Shown here: piece by piece, positions 37,301-48,713 of the stretch | Layout: each line of letters begins with the position of its first letter | How positions within the stretch are numbered: the stretch's first letter is position 1 | Assembly (NCBI RefSeq): GCF_000003815.2 | Contig: NC_049982.1 | Span: 9,470,614 to 9,534,613, forward strand | Length of the DNA stretch: 64,000 nt | Direction: 5' to 3' | DNA from: Branchiostoma floridae | Lineage: Eukaryota; Chordata; Leptocardii; Amphioxiformes; Branchiostomatidae | Program-made: the position numbers and the translations under genes | The notes under the pieces: model-generated | Told to the model about the DNA's origin: nothing | What the model saw: the letters and a program-made list of their open reading frames with translations, nothing else | The model's database searches: none

Positions 37301-40300
37301 AGCTTAGCTCATCCTGACCACATCACATTCGTCTGCCGTCAACGCGTATGTTACATGTCCATTGTAGTTCATGCGACAATCGCTACATGGCGCTGTTTTT
37401 AGGTCAGACTTTGCGTGTATTTTTAATATGGCGTCTCTCGCACTTGAGTGACTCGTCTTCTGACGTGCAACACATTGTCTTTGCCGCGTTGTTTCATCGA
37501 GCCTTTGTCTTTTTTACCCGGGTTACTTCCATGGTTTTTTGTATACCGTTGTAGTTTTTCTGATGTGGGCTACGCCAGCCGTCAGTTTCGGTTTTCGTCT
37601 GTGCAGACGGGATTTTAGCGCTTCCGTAGTAGCGCATCCATACTCGGCTTTCGAGTTAGCGTGTTCGTTACCTTGTACGGTACCGGTCATCTCCGACGAC
37701 TTTTACAGCATTCGAACGTGTTTCGATTTTGCACTCTTAGCCATGGGCTTTCTTGTTCACCCACACAGTGGGACGAGTACTTTTTGTTACGGCATTAACC
37801 GTTAATGATTGGTGCGTTCATTTCAGGTACTCAGCCGGCCAGTTATACTTACCGCTCTTGCTGGAAACGGTAGGCGGCTTCACAGAGTTTCGGGTCGTTC
37901 CGTATTCACGCGTTACTTCACAAGGATTCCGGTGTTTTTCTTACAGGCGTGTGCTTTGATCTTCCCGGATCGTTTCTACAGCACGTTCCCATAGCAACCT
38001 TTGACGGTTTGCCCAGTTCCTTGCCCACAGGTCAAGGCGGTTTATGTGTTATAACGTTATTTACTTTCTTGCCAGAGAAAGTTTTATAGGACTTCTGTCT
38101 CTGTTATGAAGATTTGAGTAAAATTGAGTCGATTTATTCCTCCTTTTCATCTTTTTTTCTTTTTGAATGAATCAGGTGGTACCCAGCACGAGAGTACACA
38201 TTTTATATTCATTTGAATTCTCCTCTGACCAAGCGTGTCAGGCTGGTGCTTTCCTGTGGCGTTGAATTTGCTCCACAGGTGCTCACCTGAAATAGTTCTC
38301 TTCCAGATCCCATGCTGAGACTCCATGCTGAGACTCGGTAGGAAGAGTCCAACATTTGGCATTTTCAGATGCGAATAGAACGTCTTCGTCTTCACCAAAA
38401 TGGATCGAACGACCTCTTTTTCACACTTGGGTTATGGTTTTTCCATATACAAGTAAATGACCAACAAGGTCTAAGCCAATCAGCATTCCCTGTACTTGTT
38501 TTGGGCTATTAATTAAAGGTGTTATGCCTTGTGTTTGCAAGCTCTTTTTCATAGAATATGAATATTCCGTTCTTTTCAGACATGGCTTGTTCTGCGAGCT
38601 TCTCAGCTCTGGAATGCTGTGCAGTTTTCTATCTGCATCTAGCAGATTTGGATCCAATGTTTCAATTCACAGGACACTTTTTAGGAGGGCTCCGACCTCT
38701 ACTGCCTACACAGCCAGGGTTCTGTCTAAAGTAATGATGAAGGCAGCTAACTGGGCTTTTGTTTTGACATTTGGAATGTTCTGCAACAATTTCTTTTTGT
38801 CTCTCTGGTTAATCAGTACTGGCCTCTGCTATGAAGTCATGCTAGGTATGACCACGGCGGAAATGGAGAGAGACAATATAAAATTGGACCAACTTACGTG
38901 CAGGACAATTGTGATTGTCTCTCCTCCATTGAAGCCGTGGTCATACCCGCCCTATCTTTGTGTTGCAGGTTCTGCATTGGTATATGCCCGCCCTAAGTTC
39001 TTCGGCCAGTACTGCAGCTGGATTCAAAGTAACTGGGGTTTCACGGGAGCACAGCCACAGGCGGAAGTGGGAGGAGTCTCTTTTCACTTCCGGTATGGCT
39101 GTGAAGAGCTAGGACGTGTGTGCCTGCCTGCCAGAGGCATGCTAGGTATGACCACGGCTTCAATGGAGGAGAGACAATCACAATTGTCCTGCACGTAAGT
39201 TGGTCCAATTTTATATTGTGACTTCTTGTTGGTGAGCTTTAGATAATGTTTCCCATTTAATGATAAAGAAAAAGAATCCTGTCCATAGTAACCACTTGTC
39301 CAAAGTTTTTCAGTCCCCTGAGTGGTCTTAGGTAGTTTTTAATGTATTCAGTAATAGCAAATGGTTTTTGTGTACCTTCCTTAATGCCCCTGACTCTGTT
39401 CCAGGTTCTGTGTTTGCCACTTTGGTTCTGAACAGTCTCCCAGAATGCTGATGGACAAACTACCCAGGAAGTAAGTAGGATACCTGATCTCGTTTGTCCT
39501 CATCTTTATCTGTTATGTATTATAGTAACACTATTTGAATATCCTGTGGTGAAAATGATCTCCTACCAGTTTAGCATGCTGAATAATGCTCACTGGTTGA
39601 AACGAAGAAGACAGATGATATGTATTGTATTTAAAGGTTCACTGTTAGTTGGAAGTTCTCCAAGCTCTTTATGACGAGCACAGTGAAGAGTGGAACCCTT
39701 TCTAGTTGTATGCATATCTGATTTCAACTCATGAATTCTAGTTCCATATGCAAAGTCAGTAGTAACCACTTCACTATGCAGACTATGTATATCCTATAAC
39801 TGCAGACTAGCTGCCTCTAAGTATGGCCATGTTATAACATTGTTTTTTGACTCAGATCAGTGAAAGCGCTTCTGTGCATTCGTTTCATCTTTGTGTAAGG
39901 AAAAATGCTTCTGTTTCAGGGACCTTCATGGACAGAACCCAGTCGTACGTCCCTGTAACCGACAGAGTCTCAACGAGTTCGAAATGCAGTCCAGGAAAAG
40001 TAAGGCTTGTTCTAATAAGGCTTGTTCTAAAAATGTATGATGGTGTTATGTAAGGTGAAGGGTGAAATGTGGAAAACTTGGCAATCAAATTGTCATCACT
40101 CTGTTCATTGTTATTGAAGAATATTGCTGCTGTTAAAGGAATCGCAATGTTTGTCATGATTAGTTAGTTGCTGGCTTCTATATAAAGTAATGATCTATGT
40201 AAACATGGAGCCTTGTGAGAATTCTAAAAGTATCCAGGCTGTTCATTGTTATTCACATTGTATATGGCATCAATTGAAATGTTTTTGTTCCCCATTCCAG

Positions 40301-43300
40301 CGACTGGTGCGTCTGACAACCGTGGCCCCCCAGGCTTCCAGCAGCGAGGAGGGATGCCGCCCAACCGCGGTCCGCCTCCACCAGGGATGGGGAGAGGACG
40401 TGGGCGTGGCCGTTTCCCTAACGACAAGGGACCACACCCACATCCTGACCGCTTCCCTGGGCCACCCGGACCCGGAGGACCCCCACCCTTCCCACCAGGA
40501 CCACCTGGTCAGTTGTAACTTGAAATCATGGTCTAATATTAGTAAGGTCCAGCAATTGGAGAGGTAGTATCGAAGAACAATATTGTAAATTAGTTAACGT
40601 TACAGGTTATACAGCAATAGTTAAGACATATCAAGTTATCAAAATTGTGTTATTACAGTGTCTCTCAAAAAGATTGAAATGATGTTATCAGAATATAGAC
40701 AATCCAAAAACTAATGTGATCCTCTTCTTTTCCTGGTCCCTCAGGTCCCCCCAGAGGACCCCCTGGACCCCCACCAGGCCCAGGAGGACCCCCTCCTCCC
40801 CCTGGCATGGGAGGACCCCCTAACAGAGGACCACCCCCTCCCAGGATGGAGGTAAGTACAAGTCTATGTTCTCATCGTTTGTTGCAGGCCCATACTAGTC
40901 CATACTTGGAGTCAACCATTTGAAATCGGATTTAAAGAATACTTTATTTATAAAACAAAGAGAAAAAAAGCAGAAAATGATCAGAAGATAGCTTACAAAA
41001 ATGAAGTGTAAGCTGCTCCATGTTTTCTCCCCAGTTTACCTGCTTCAGACCTAGTACCCTAGCACTTCCCGCTATTGATACTGGGTTATATTGATAGCCT
41101 CTAGCAATGGCTTTAAGAGTGAGTAACAATGAATAAAATGAGTAGCAACAGGGGACATAACAGATTAGCACCAACTCAGCATCTCTGTCGTCCACTCATG
41201 TTCTTGGTTAGACAACTTACAGTGCAGCAAAGCTGAACTCCATCCCAGCAGTATTTTAGAGAGCCTTTACATGACTTAGATGACGCTGCATTGAAGCAGC
41301 TGCTAATCCTACATAAAATGTTCTGGTAGACTGTTAGTAACAGCTAGTTGCTTTCCCTGCTCCATCATATTTCATAATTTGTATTAGATAGCTTGTATTG
41401 CTGAGCCAAAAGAAGAATACACAGTATTTTCAAGTATCAGTTGTGTTGTACTATGTGATGAAAGCAATGGAATAGTCTTACAAACAGGAGATTCATATAA
41501 CATGTTACAAGTGTAATATCTGTGAAAATTGTCAAATGTTGTAATGAAAGGAAAACATTTATGTACTGTGTCACCAACTTGTATGTAATGAAAGAAGAAA
41601 GAGAAGCACCATGTATTGTTGCCTGTTGAATTGACACTTGTTTCTCCCGTTGACTGTTACCCTAGTATCGAGACAGACCATGGGGACCACCTAATGAGGT
41701 ATAGCAAACTTTATTGAGTAACAACAGTGCTAAAGTTGTTGTTTGTGTTCCCTGATCACAAACATTGTCATGTCATTCATGTATATACTTTCACACCCCA
41801 TTGATGGATGATCAGCCATGTCATGACAAGCAATATACACGTTTAACCGAACTATTGACAAGGAATATGTAGATCATACCACAAGTAAGATGGACAAGAT
41901 ACTTAAAGGAACAGCATTACATGAAGATTAGTCTGTAAAGAATATGTTACCAAGCCACAGCAAGCTCTGTTTTATTGTAGTCACAAAGTTTAATAGAAGC
42001 TCTTTGGAATTAATCAACAATGTCCACAAGTATTTTAGGTTATGAGGAAGAAGTAGCAATAGCTGGCTGATGATGTTTCAGTGTAGAGTGAAACATAAAA
42101 TATATTAGTTTTAACGTTATGGGGATAAGGAACAATAGTAGTAAATACTGTATCATGTTAGTCAGGTTGGGACCTATGGCAGGGCTCGTAATTAACATTT
42201 TTCCTGGTGGATTTTTACATGGGCCAAATAAGAACTCTCCACTTCACTGTATTTGCCTCACTGGAAGTGTACACTTATATCATGTTGACCTGTTCATCAC
42301 ATAACCCTGGGCACAACTAACTTGATGGCAACAATGACAATACTGTGGTCCCGAAACGTTCAACCGACTGTATTGAGTGTACTGTGTTAATAACTTGGTT
42401 CATGACTATGCCAGAATTACATGTATAAAATTGAGATTAATGTTTCTTTGGGACATTTTTGATTTCCCCGTCTCTGTGCAGCACATTGAGCGACCACGCC
42501 ATTTCATGCCTGACCACGGACGTGTACGTACTTCTTAGATTACTGTTGATGTCCACGGAGGCACTAATGAAAGCTTACCTAGCCCAGCTGTCAACATTTA
42601 CTGGCCCCAAACCACTAGGATATGCTTAGTTTTGAGCCCTGTCTTGTTAAATGTAGATATATGTATATATTAGTTGACACAGCATGTATGTAGCAAACTA
42701 GAAATGTATGTATTATATAGTTCATCCAACATGAGCTTTCTTTGTATAAGTGAGTCAAACTTTACCCAAGTATCCTTTTGCTGAATCCATAGTACAAAAT
42801 GCTGTTCTTACAAGAGCGTCCTGCCATATATAGTCCACTGTGTTCAGCTCCTACCATATTTGCTATATGTATGTTAAGCCCATTCTGAAATAGTCAACAA
42901 TGTACGTGTAATGTTTGTATGGCTCATAAGCTAGGAGAATTGTAGCTTATAGCTGCCACTAAATGGCCTTGATGTCAACGTTCAAAAGACAACCTGCCAG
43001 AAGTGTGCTGCAGTGGCTTATGCTTTCAATGAATTCACAGATGTTAAAGAGAGATGGCTCTTTGTAAACCATGACAGTCATGTTGGTTCGACTAAGTGGA
43101 AGAATGGAATGGAAAGCTTAGCAACTATTTAGTGCATTATGTAAACTACAAATTATTTCTATGTGAAGAAATGCATACTTATATATATACAGCTGTAAAC
43201 ATTCTGATTTTCCCCAACCTTTCCATGTCTAGCATTCAAATTCTCTAGAAAAGAGCAGAAACTTAACATTCTGAAAGGGATAATTGTCTGCATCCCTTTT

Positions 43301-46300
43301 GAGATTTCCCACTTACATTGCATTGTACTTAATGTTCATTTCTTTAAATTTAGATTTTTTTAAAGATCAAGCACACATATTGTATGTTTATCCATGCATT
43401 CATATTGACAATAGTTTTTTATGTGAAAGCTAAATCTGACTTTTCTGCACCTACAGCGTATGGAAGCACCGTGGAGAGGGCCAGAGGTGGGTTCGTTTTC
43501 CTGCTCGTTTAGAACACCAAGCTCTTACAGCACTGTTTTGCATTCGTGGTTATATAGTTAAAGTTTGCATGGTTTCTCATTCAGCCTTGCATTGTGATGT
43601 ACAAGTACAGTAAGTAATGTGTGTAACTGATAGTGACTTTGAAGAAGAGTGAAAGACTGATATCCAGCTGTATCTTACCTCCTGAGTCATTTCTGTCTTC
43701 TATGCAAATAGTATTTGTGAAGAGGGAAAGAAGGGGCTTGGGAGCTATGATATGGCTGTATACCAGGCTAGAAGAGTGATGGATGCCACTCAAAATATCT
43801 AGAACTTACATCTGCATCTTGTCAAGTTGTAGAGGTTGAATTGTCTTCAGTATTGCATACCAAAATGTCTAACCTTCAAAAACTCACTTGTGTTCCTGTT
43901 TCTCAGCCCGGCCCCCCTCGTGGTCCACCCCCTGGCATGCAGCTGCCGCCCCCTCCTGGCCCGGGGGGTCCGATGCCAGGACCACCGCGTGGACCCTCAC
44001 CTGGTCCGCACCAGGGGCCGCCCCATGGCCAGGGGCCGCCGCACCACGGGCCTCCACACGGACACGGGCACGGGCCACATCATGGGCCACCTCCCCCGCA
44101 GGATAACAGAGGTAAGCTCGCACCCTTGACACTCGCACTGTGTCACACAGAAATTGAAATTTACTTTGGTTTTGTAGTTTTCTGAGAGTTCACTCCCCTA
44201 CTGGTTTATGTATCTTTCTTGAACCTCATCAAGAGTCTCGCCTTCTTCTCACTTATAGCAGCCTGCCAAATATCCGCTGGCCAGTTACAGCCCGGGATAG
44301 CTGAGTTTGTGTCACAAAGACTGCATCAAGAGCGTGTAGATTTTTTTGTTAAAGTTGGACAATATGTTTGACTTCATGAAAAGCATGTGTTATAATGTAA
44401 ACAAGAAGATGACATGTCTGGTGCATTCTGTCCCTCCCAGGATATGGACCTCCGCCATCACAAGGACCACCCGGACCCCCTCCTCCAGCCCTACCCCCTC
44501 GCCCAGGACCCCCTCCTCCTCCCCAACATGGCCCCCCTACAAGTCTGGGCCCCCCTCCAGCCGGCCCACCCCCCACAGGACACAACCCCCCTCCTGCACC
44601 CCACGTCAACCCTGCCTTCTTCCCACCACCACAAGGACAGCCGGACCCTAGAGTAAGTATTCCAAATCAAGCCGACTTGTATGTTTTAAAAGTCTTATTT
44701 GATTTACTTACAGGTGTGTTCAACATCTTACTGTTATGTACTGAATTAAATCAGGCAATTAGCATTTGAATACTAGTATCTTTTAGTCAGTTATCCCAAA
44801 TTGTTCACAATGAAATGACATGAGGGATTCTTAAATTGCCTTTTTGTTTACACTTCTATTATAGCAGCCCCCACCGGTCTCTGCAGCCAGTGATCCCTAC
44901 GCCCGACCCCCTCCCCCAGAGCACTACCCACCGGCGACCAGGGAACCCTACCAGCGGCCCCCAGAGAGGTTTGTCATACATCTCTTGTACGCATGTGTAA
45001 GTCTGCTCAAAGACTGAAAAATTTGTACGACTTATATCTGTGATTGTATGTCTGAGTGGAAAACATACATTATGTGCTGAGAAATACTGTCAGCCAGCAT
45101 AGTTCTATCTTGTGGCAATGGTGACTAGTTTTTATTGATTCATTTTTCTTTCAGACATGACTCAGCCCCTCCTGCGCCAGCACTGAGCGAGGCAGAGTTT
45201 GAGGAGATCATGAACCGGAACCGTGCCGTGTCCAGCAGTGCGATCTCGCGTGCCGTGGCTGATGCTAGCGCCGGTACGTCTTCCTTAGACAACCGCTCTT
45301 CCTTTCACTGCTGCATTTGTGAAGGGATTTCAGAGTATTTCACTCTTCCTGTATTCATGTGCAAAATACTTTGCTGAGTACCTCGAGAGTTGTGGCATAA
45401 ATGTTGCAGGTACACAGTGGGCAATCTGTATGTTTTGCTCTACACCATGCATGCATGAATTTTGTAGTTGAAAATCAGCATAAGAATGTAAAACAGATAC
45501 ACTGCAGGTGTGGTTGTAATAATGGAAATTGAAGCTAGCTTCCCACTGAAGTTTTTTGTTTCTAACTTGACCTTCCATGTTTCACCAGGTGAGTATGGCA
45601 GTGCCATCGAGACCCTGGTCACAGCCATCTCCCTCATCAAGCAGTCCAAGGTGTCATCAGACGACAGGTGCAAGGTACGACATGAAGAAATTTTTGTTTT
45701 GTTTATTCATTTGAATTTATCACAAGTGAATGTGGGGGCAAAATAGGTGCAAAAGCACCATTGCAAGTTGCCCTCCGACACAAATAAACATCAACTGCAC
45801 AATAACATTGCAATAACAACATACATGAATAGAAATACATTGGGCATAATCTGTATATAAATCTACATAATGTAATGTAACATCATGTAAAAATGTACTG
45901 AAGTCTTGAAGCTCAATATGTAAGAAATGGCAGTTGTTGTAGTTTTGAATAGTAGCATACAGTCTATCATGAAATGGAATTAGGATGACATAAAACACAT
46001 CTCCGTGAAAGGCTTGCTTTGATGATGGACTTAACTAACATTCTATCTAACATATTTCCCCAGGTTTTGATCAGTTCTCTCCAGGATTGTCTGCATGGCA
46101 TTGAGGCGAAGTCATATGGTTCTGGCTCCAGGTACGTACATCAGGTTTTTAGTGGAAGTTAATACAGAGTTTGTTTGTAGCTTGGCATCACACCACCCCT
46201 ACATTCACACATGTTCAATCCATAACCATTGTGAAGCTGGAGAGGCATTGGGGTAAGTGGGGATCTTTATGTGACGCTTTTAAACGTTGTATCTTTTTTT

Positions 46301-46669
46301 TTTTACCTTGCTATGTCATTATTTATCAATTTTCTTTGTAAGGAACACATCTGCAAAGGGAGGCTTCATCTACTTATTTTGTAATGTCTGTACAATTTTT
46401 GTTTAACTTATTGGAAAATGAATAGATTAAAATGACAAAAATAATCACTGTGATTTGCAATACCATGTAGGAAGCGGGATAGACACTCCCGCGAGCGAGA
46501 CAGCAGCCCGAGCCGCCGGTCCTCCAAGAGCCGCAAGAGAGACCGCGAGCGCGACCGGTCCCGTAGCCGTGAGAGGGACTACCGAGAGTACCGTGAGCGC
46601 AGCAGCAGGGAGAGAGACCATTACCGCGAGCACCGCGACAGAGACCGTGAACGGGATCGCCGCCGCTAG
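31387..46669 (+). CDS. CPSF6: Cleavage and polyadenylation specificity factor subunit 6 (CFIm68)
   Basis: CPSF6 is the large subunit of cleavage factor Im; with the CFIm25 dimer it binds UGUA elements and directs poly(A) site choice in the nucleus. Eighteen coding exons: 31387-31446, 32507-32584, 33562-33669, 34090-34193, 39405-39470, 39920-39999, 40301-40507, 40745-40851, 41666-41698, 42482-42523, 43457-43486, 43907-44111, 44441-44652, 44865-44968, 45155-45273, 45589-45674, 46064-46131, 46471-46669. Together they give 635 codons plus TAG; vertebrate isoforms have about 550-590. The start [18 protein letters not shown] is family-typical. The RRM (about 72-150) has RNP2 VYIGNL and RNP1 SKGFCVCHF, then [15 protein letters not shown] proline/glycine-rich region (about 165-480) follows, then the conserved block [20 protein letters not shown] (from about 489) and an RD/RS-rich tail. 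CPSF7 is the alternative, but the start and tail favour CPSF6. The only FG dipeptide I see is in the RRM, not in the proline-rich region. Confidence 0.95.
32645..32765. mobile_element. Possible degenerate copy of the CTGTAAAT MITE
   Basis: CTGTAAATGC at 32645 and CCTTTTACAG ending at 32765 are inverted. The internal TACCGCGAGCTCAAAACCAC resembles the arm of the element at 29577-29786. The flanks do not show a TA duplication, so this is a decayed copy at best. It lies in CPSF6 intron 2, which otherwise shows nothing notable; nor does intron 1 (31447-32506). Confidence 0.4.
34386..34513 (+). repeat. Left inverted terminal repeat of the DIRS-like element
   Basis: 128 bp, identical on the opposite strand to 39031-39158. 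It starts GCCGTGGTCATACCTAGCAT and ends CCCCAGTT. It contains ACCGGAAGTG and CACTTCCG, ETS-type motifs that may act in the element's own promoter. Confidence 0.92.
35262..35335 (+). pseudogene. tRNA-Asp(GTC)-like sequence
   Basis: The segment aligns along its length with eukaryotic tRNA-Asp: a TATAGTGG A-box region, an anticodon arm CGCCTGTCACGCGGG with anticodon GTC, and a T-arm region GGGGCTCGTTTCCC. The outer 7 bases pair (TTCCGTG with CACGGAG) and CCA follows directly. The T-stem has lost a base and the B box is altered, so it is probably a pseudogene or a tRNA-derived insertion inside the DIRS-like element. Confidence 0.6.
37188..37241. repeat. Interspersed repeat fragment (second copy)
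   Basis: TATGAATGAAAGACCTTTG, TACATT and GATGGACTAGATAGG match the fragment at 27441-27533. It lies inside the DIRS-like element, so either the element captured it or it inserted there. Confidence 0.35.
38680..38793 (+). pseudogene. Degenerate tyrosine recombinase C-terminus of the DIRS-like element
   Basis: Translation gives [20 protein letters not shown], then [18 protein letters not shown]. The pattern fits the region of DIRS recombinases with an arginine followed by AAST-like residues and a W-TF-FY block. The expected catalytic tyrosine position reads C. Its place directly before the internal complementary region is where the recombinase gene of such elements ends. Confidence 0.5.
38838..38947 (-). 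repeat. Internal complementary region of the DIRS-like element
   Basis: Bases 38838-38877 are the inverse of the left end of the element, and 38873-38947 are the inverse of its right end. The two parts overlap in ACAAT, the complement of the ATTGT boundary motif. The combination reproduces the end-to-end junction of a circular form. Confidence 0.88.
39031..39158 (-). repeat. Right inverted terminal repeat of the DIRS-like element
   Basis: Exact inverted copy of 34386-34513. It is followed by a right extension (39159-39219) that is found otherwise only in the internal complementary region. Confidence 0.92.
41666..43486 (+). other. CPSF6: Three in-frame mini-exons of CPSF6 (exons 9-11)
   Basis: Exons of 33, 42 and 30 nt (41666-41698, 42482-42523, 43457-43486) encode [25 protein letters not shown] and [10 protein letters not shown]. 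All begin and end in phase 0 and have sound acceptors and donors. Any subset could be skipped without shifting the frame. The introns around them (40852-41665, 41699-42481, 42524-43456, 43487-43906) are AT-rich with no other supported feature. Confidence 0.82.
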
Positions 46670-46708
46670 GAGGCAGCATCCAACAACTGGACGTCTTGTA
46701 GTAGTCAG
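46471..46708 (+). other. CPSF6: Last coding exon of CPSF6 with RD/RS-rich tail
   Basis: Encodes about 65 residues rich in alternating R-D, R-E and R-S pairs (for example [16 protein letters not shown]), the SR-like domain used for nuclear import and interaction with splicing factors. TAG is at 46667-46669. The exon seems to end at 46708, where CAG is followed by GTAAGG, so the 3' UTR is probably spliced. Confidence 0.85.
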
Positions 46709-48640
46709 GTAAGGACACCTTTATTTATGTCTTTAGTCCAACTTGTTCAGTGTTCTGATGGTGCTTCTTGGACTAAGCTAATGTGTTCACATGATTCCAT
46801 CCATTGATGCTCCATGTTAAGTAGGGACCTGATACTTACTGCTCTTGTGACAGATTCTCTTTTTGTTAAGAATTTATTGCCGTGGTTATAAATGATTTGG
46901 TTGATGCCAAATGGTGCACTGAAATACGAAAAGTAAGCAAAGATACCTTTCTTTCAACATTGAATTAAAGCTCTCCTTGGCTAATGGTTTGAAGGTGGAA
47001 CAAACTGTTATCAAGAATTTGAATGATTTGTCTTGTACCTTTATGAAGGTTAGACATCCAGGTAAACAAGATTACAATTCATTCTCTACAACTGGATTTT
47101 TAAAAAAATGGAGAATTACTTCCAAGGAATTGTCTTGTAACATGCTTTATATGTACTAAATGTTGTATATCTAAAGGGTGTGACTGTAGATGTATTCGCT
47201 TTTGTTATTCCAGTTTGCCTGATAATTCCTGAATATCAGGAATAATGGTCTCTATTTTAGTAGCTTGACATTGCAGTGTAGTCTTTGTCTTCAAGGCAGC
47301 AGCACTTGACATGCAACTATGTCCTGTCCGTTCATAGTTTGATGATAGGCATATTTTTTTTTCTTAGTCAGATGAGGTGTTATTTTAATAAGAAGAAAGA
47401 AGCTTAAAAAACTGTTTTTCCATCCATTTTAGTTATTCCTACACCATGAAAGCAGTATGGTGCAAAAAAGCCAGACCCTAGCATAGCCAGTCAGTTGGAA
47501 TGACATGATTGTATCTCATGATCAGTGCTGCTGTCCAGCTGATGTTCATACTAGTAATATTGATATTATTCTTGTTTTTGTGCAATTTCTCTATTTCCCA
47601 TGTTGACAATGTTGTATATGCCCATGTCACTTATTGCAGAGAATATTCTTACATGTATGCTAGAGTGATTCACAAATGATGTTTTGACAATGCAAAACCA
47701 AGTGCTGGGGAACTGAATTTGAATCCCTAGTACTTGGAAATTTTGACCAACTTATCTGTTACAAACATGTAGAAAAGTACAAAAAATAACTTTCTACTTG
47801 AAACACCTGTAAGTGACAACTTCAAGAACAAAAAAACAGCAGCAAAATTAATTTTAACTGGTACGTGTAGCACATGTTGCATCATGTGTAATTTGCCAGG
47901 ATGAATTCATTTGATTTTGACAATGCCTCACTGGCAGTGATGCAGTGATTAAATTTACAAAATAAATTGAAAATGCATGTCTGTGCAAACCTTTGAGAGA
48001 AAATATGAAGTAATCATGTGATATTGCCTCTCTTTGCTGTGGAAATCATTAATATTGAGACTTTGTATGGCCTCTCTTTGCTGTGAACATGTTGTTCACC
48101 ATGGGTGCCCCTAGGTGACACCTCAAAAAGGTCTGGTATAGTAAGGGATGGAGTTAGAAGGTGTGTGATGATGTACATCAAAGAAAAGAGATCCAGTATG
48201 GAAAGAAGTTGATTGAATAGATGCAAAAAATAAAAGTGTATGTACTGTTCATCTGGGAGAAACAGAATATTTACCCCTCTTCACAAGTCTGTCTGGTTCC
48301 ATCCCCTATCAACTGACCCTTGCCTTCTGTCACAAGTTCTGTGCCTGTCCATGTATGTATGCCAGGGAAGTATGAATCCAAAACTCAGCTTTTTCCAGCA
48401 CACTGTTCCGAATGTCGTTTACATTTAAAGTTGAAACTTCTGCTTCATATCAGAGTGTCACATGTACATTAAACATGATACTTTGATAGGGGTACCATCC
48501 TCCATTGGATATTCCTTGGGAATACATTGACAGGTGCATCTAGTCATGACCCCTGGTTGTGCAGTGCTGGGCAGGTGTCCTGTTGCAGCAGATGTTACTG
48601 TGCTAACAAGACATGATCTCCGTCTTCTCTCCCTCCTTAG

Positions 48641-48713
48641 GAATGTCAGCATAGGTCTACTGACGTGTACTGTTCACTCTAATGACTTAAGTCAACCCAT
48701 AGATGTTGTGACT
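48641..48713 (+). other. CPSF6: Probable non-coding exon in the CPSF6 3' UTR
   Basis: A strong acceptor (CTTCTCTCCCTCCTTAG) precedes 48641 and a strong donor (ACT then GTAAGTATAA) follows 48713. A further acceptor, TTGTCTCTTCACAG, ends at 52064. Together with the donor at 46709 these would give a 3' UTR with two introns. This is inferred from splice signals only. Confidence 0.45.

Larger units (their letters stand above)
34367..39219 (+). mobile_element. DIRS-like retrotransposon, internally degenerate
   Basis: The element fills most of CPSF6 intron 4. It has identical 128-bp inverted terminal repeats (34386-34513 and 39031-39158). It also has outer extensions on both sides and an internal complementary region (38838-38947) that joins the inverse of the left end to the inverse of the right end. 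This is the architecture of DIRS-family elements, which replicate through a circle closed on such a region and integrate with a tyrosine recombinase. ATTGT is found at both boundaries (34367-34371 and 39215-39219) and once at the junction in the internal region, with no target duplication. Just before that region a tyrosine-recombinase-like C-terminus remains (38680-38793). No intact reverse transcriptase was found, so movement would need proteins supplied in trans. Confidence 0.8.
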
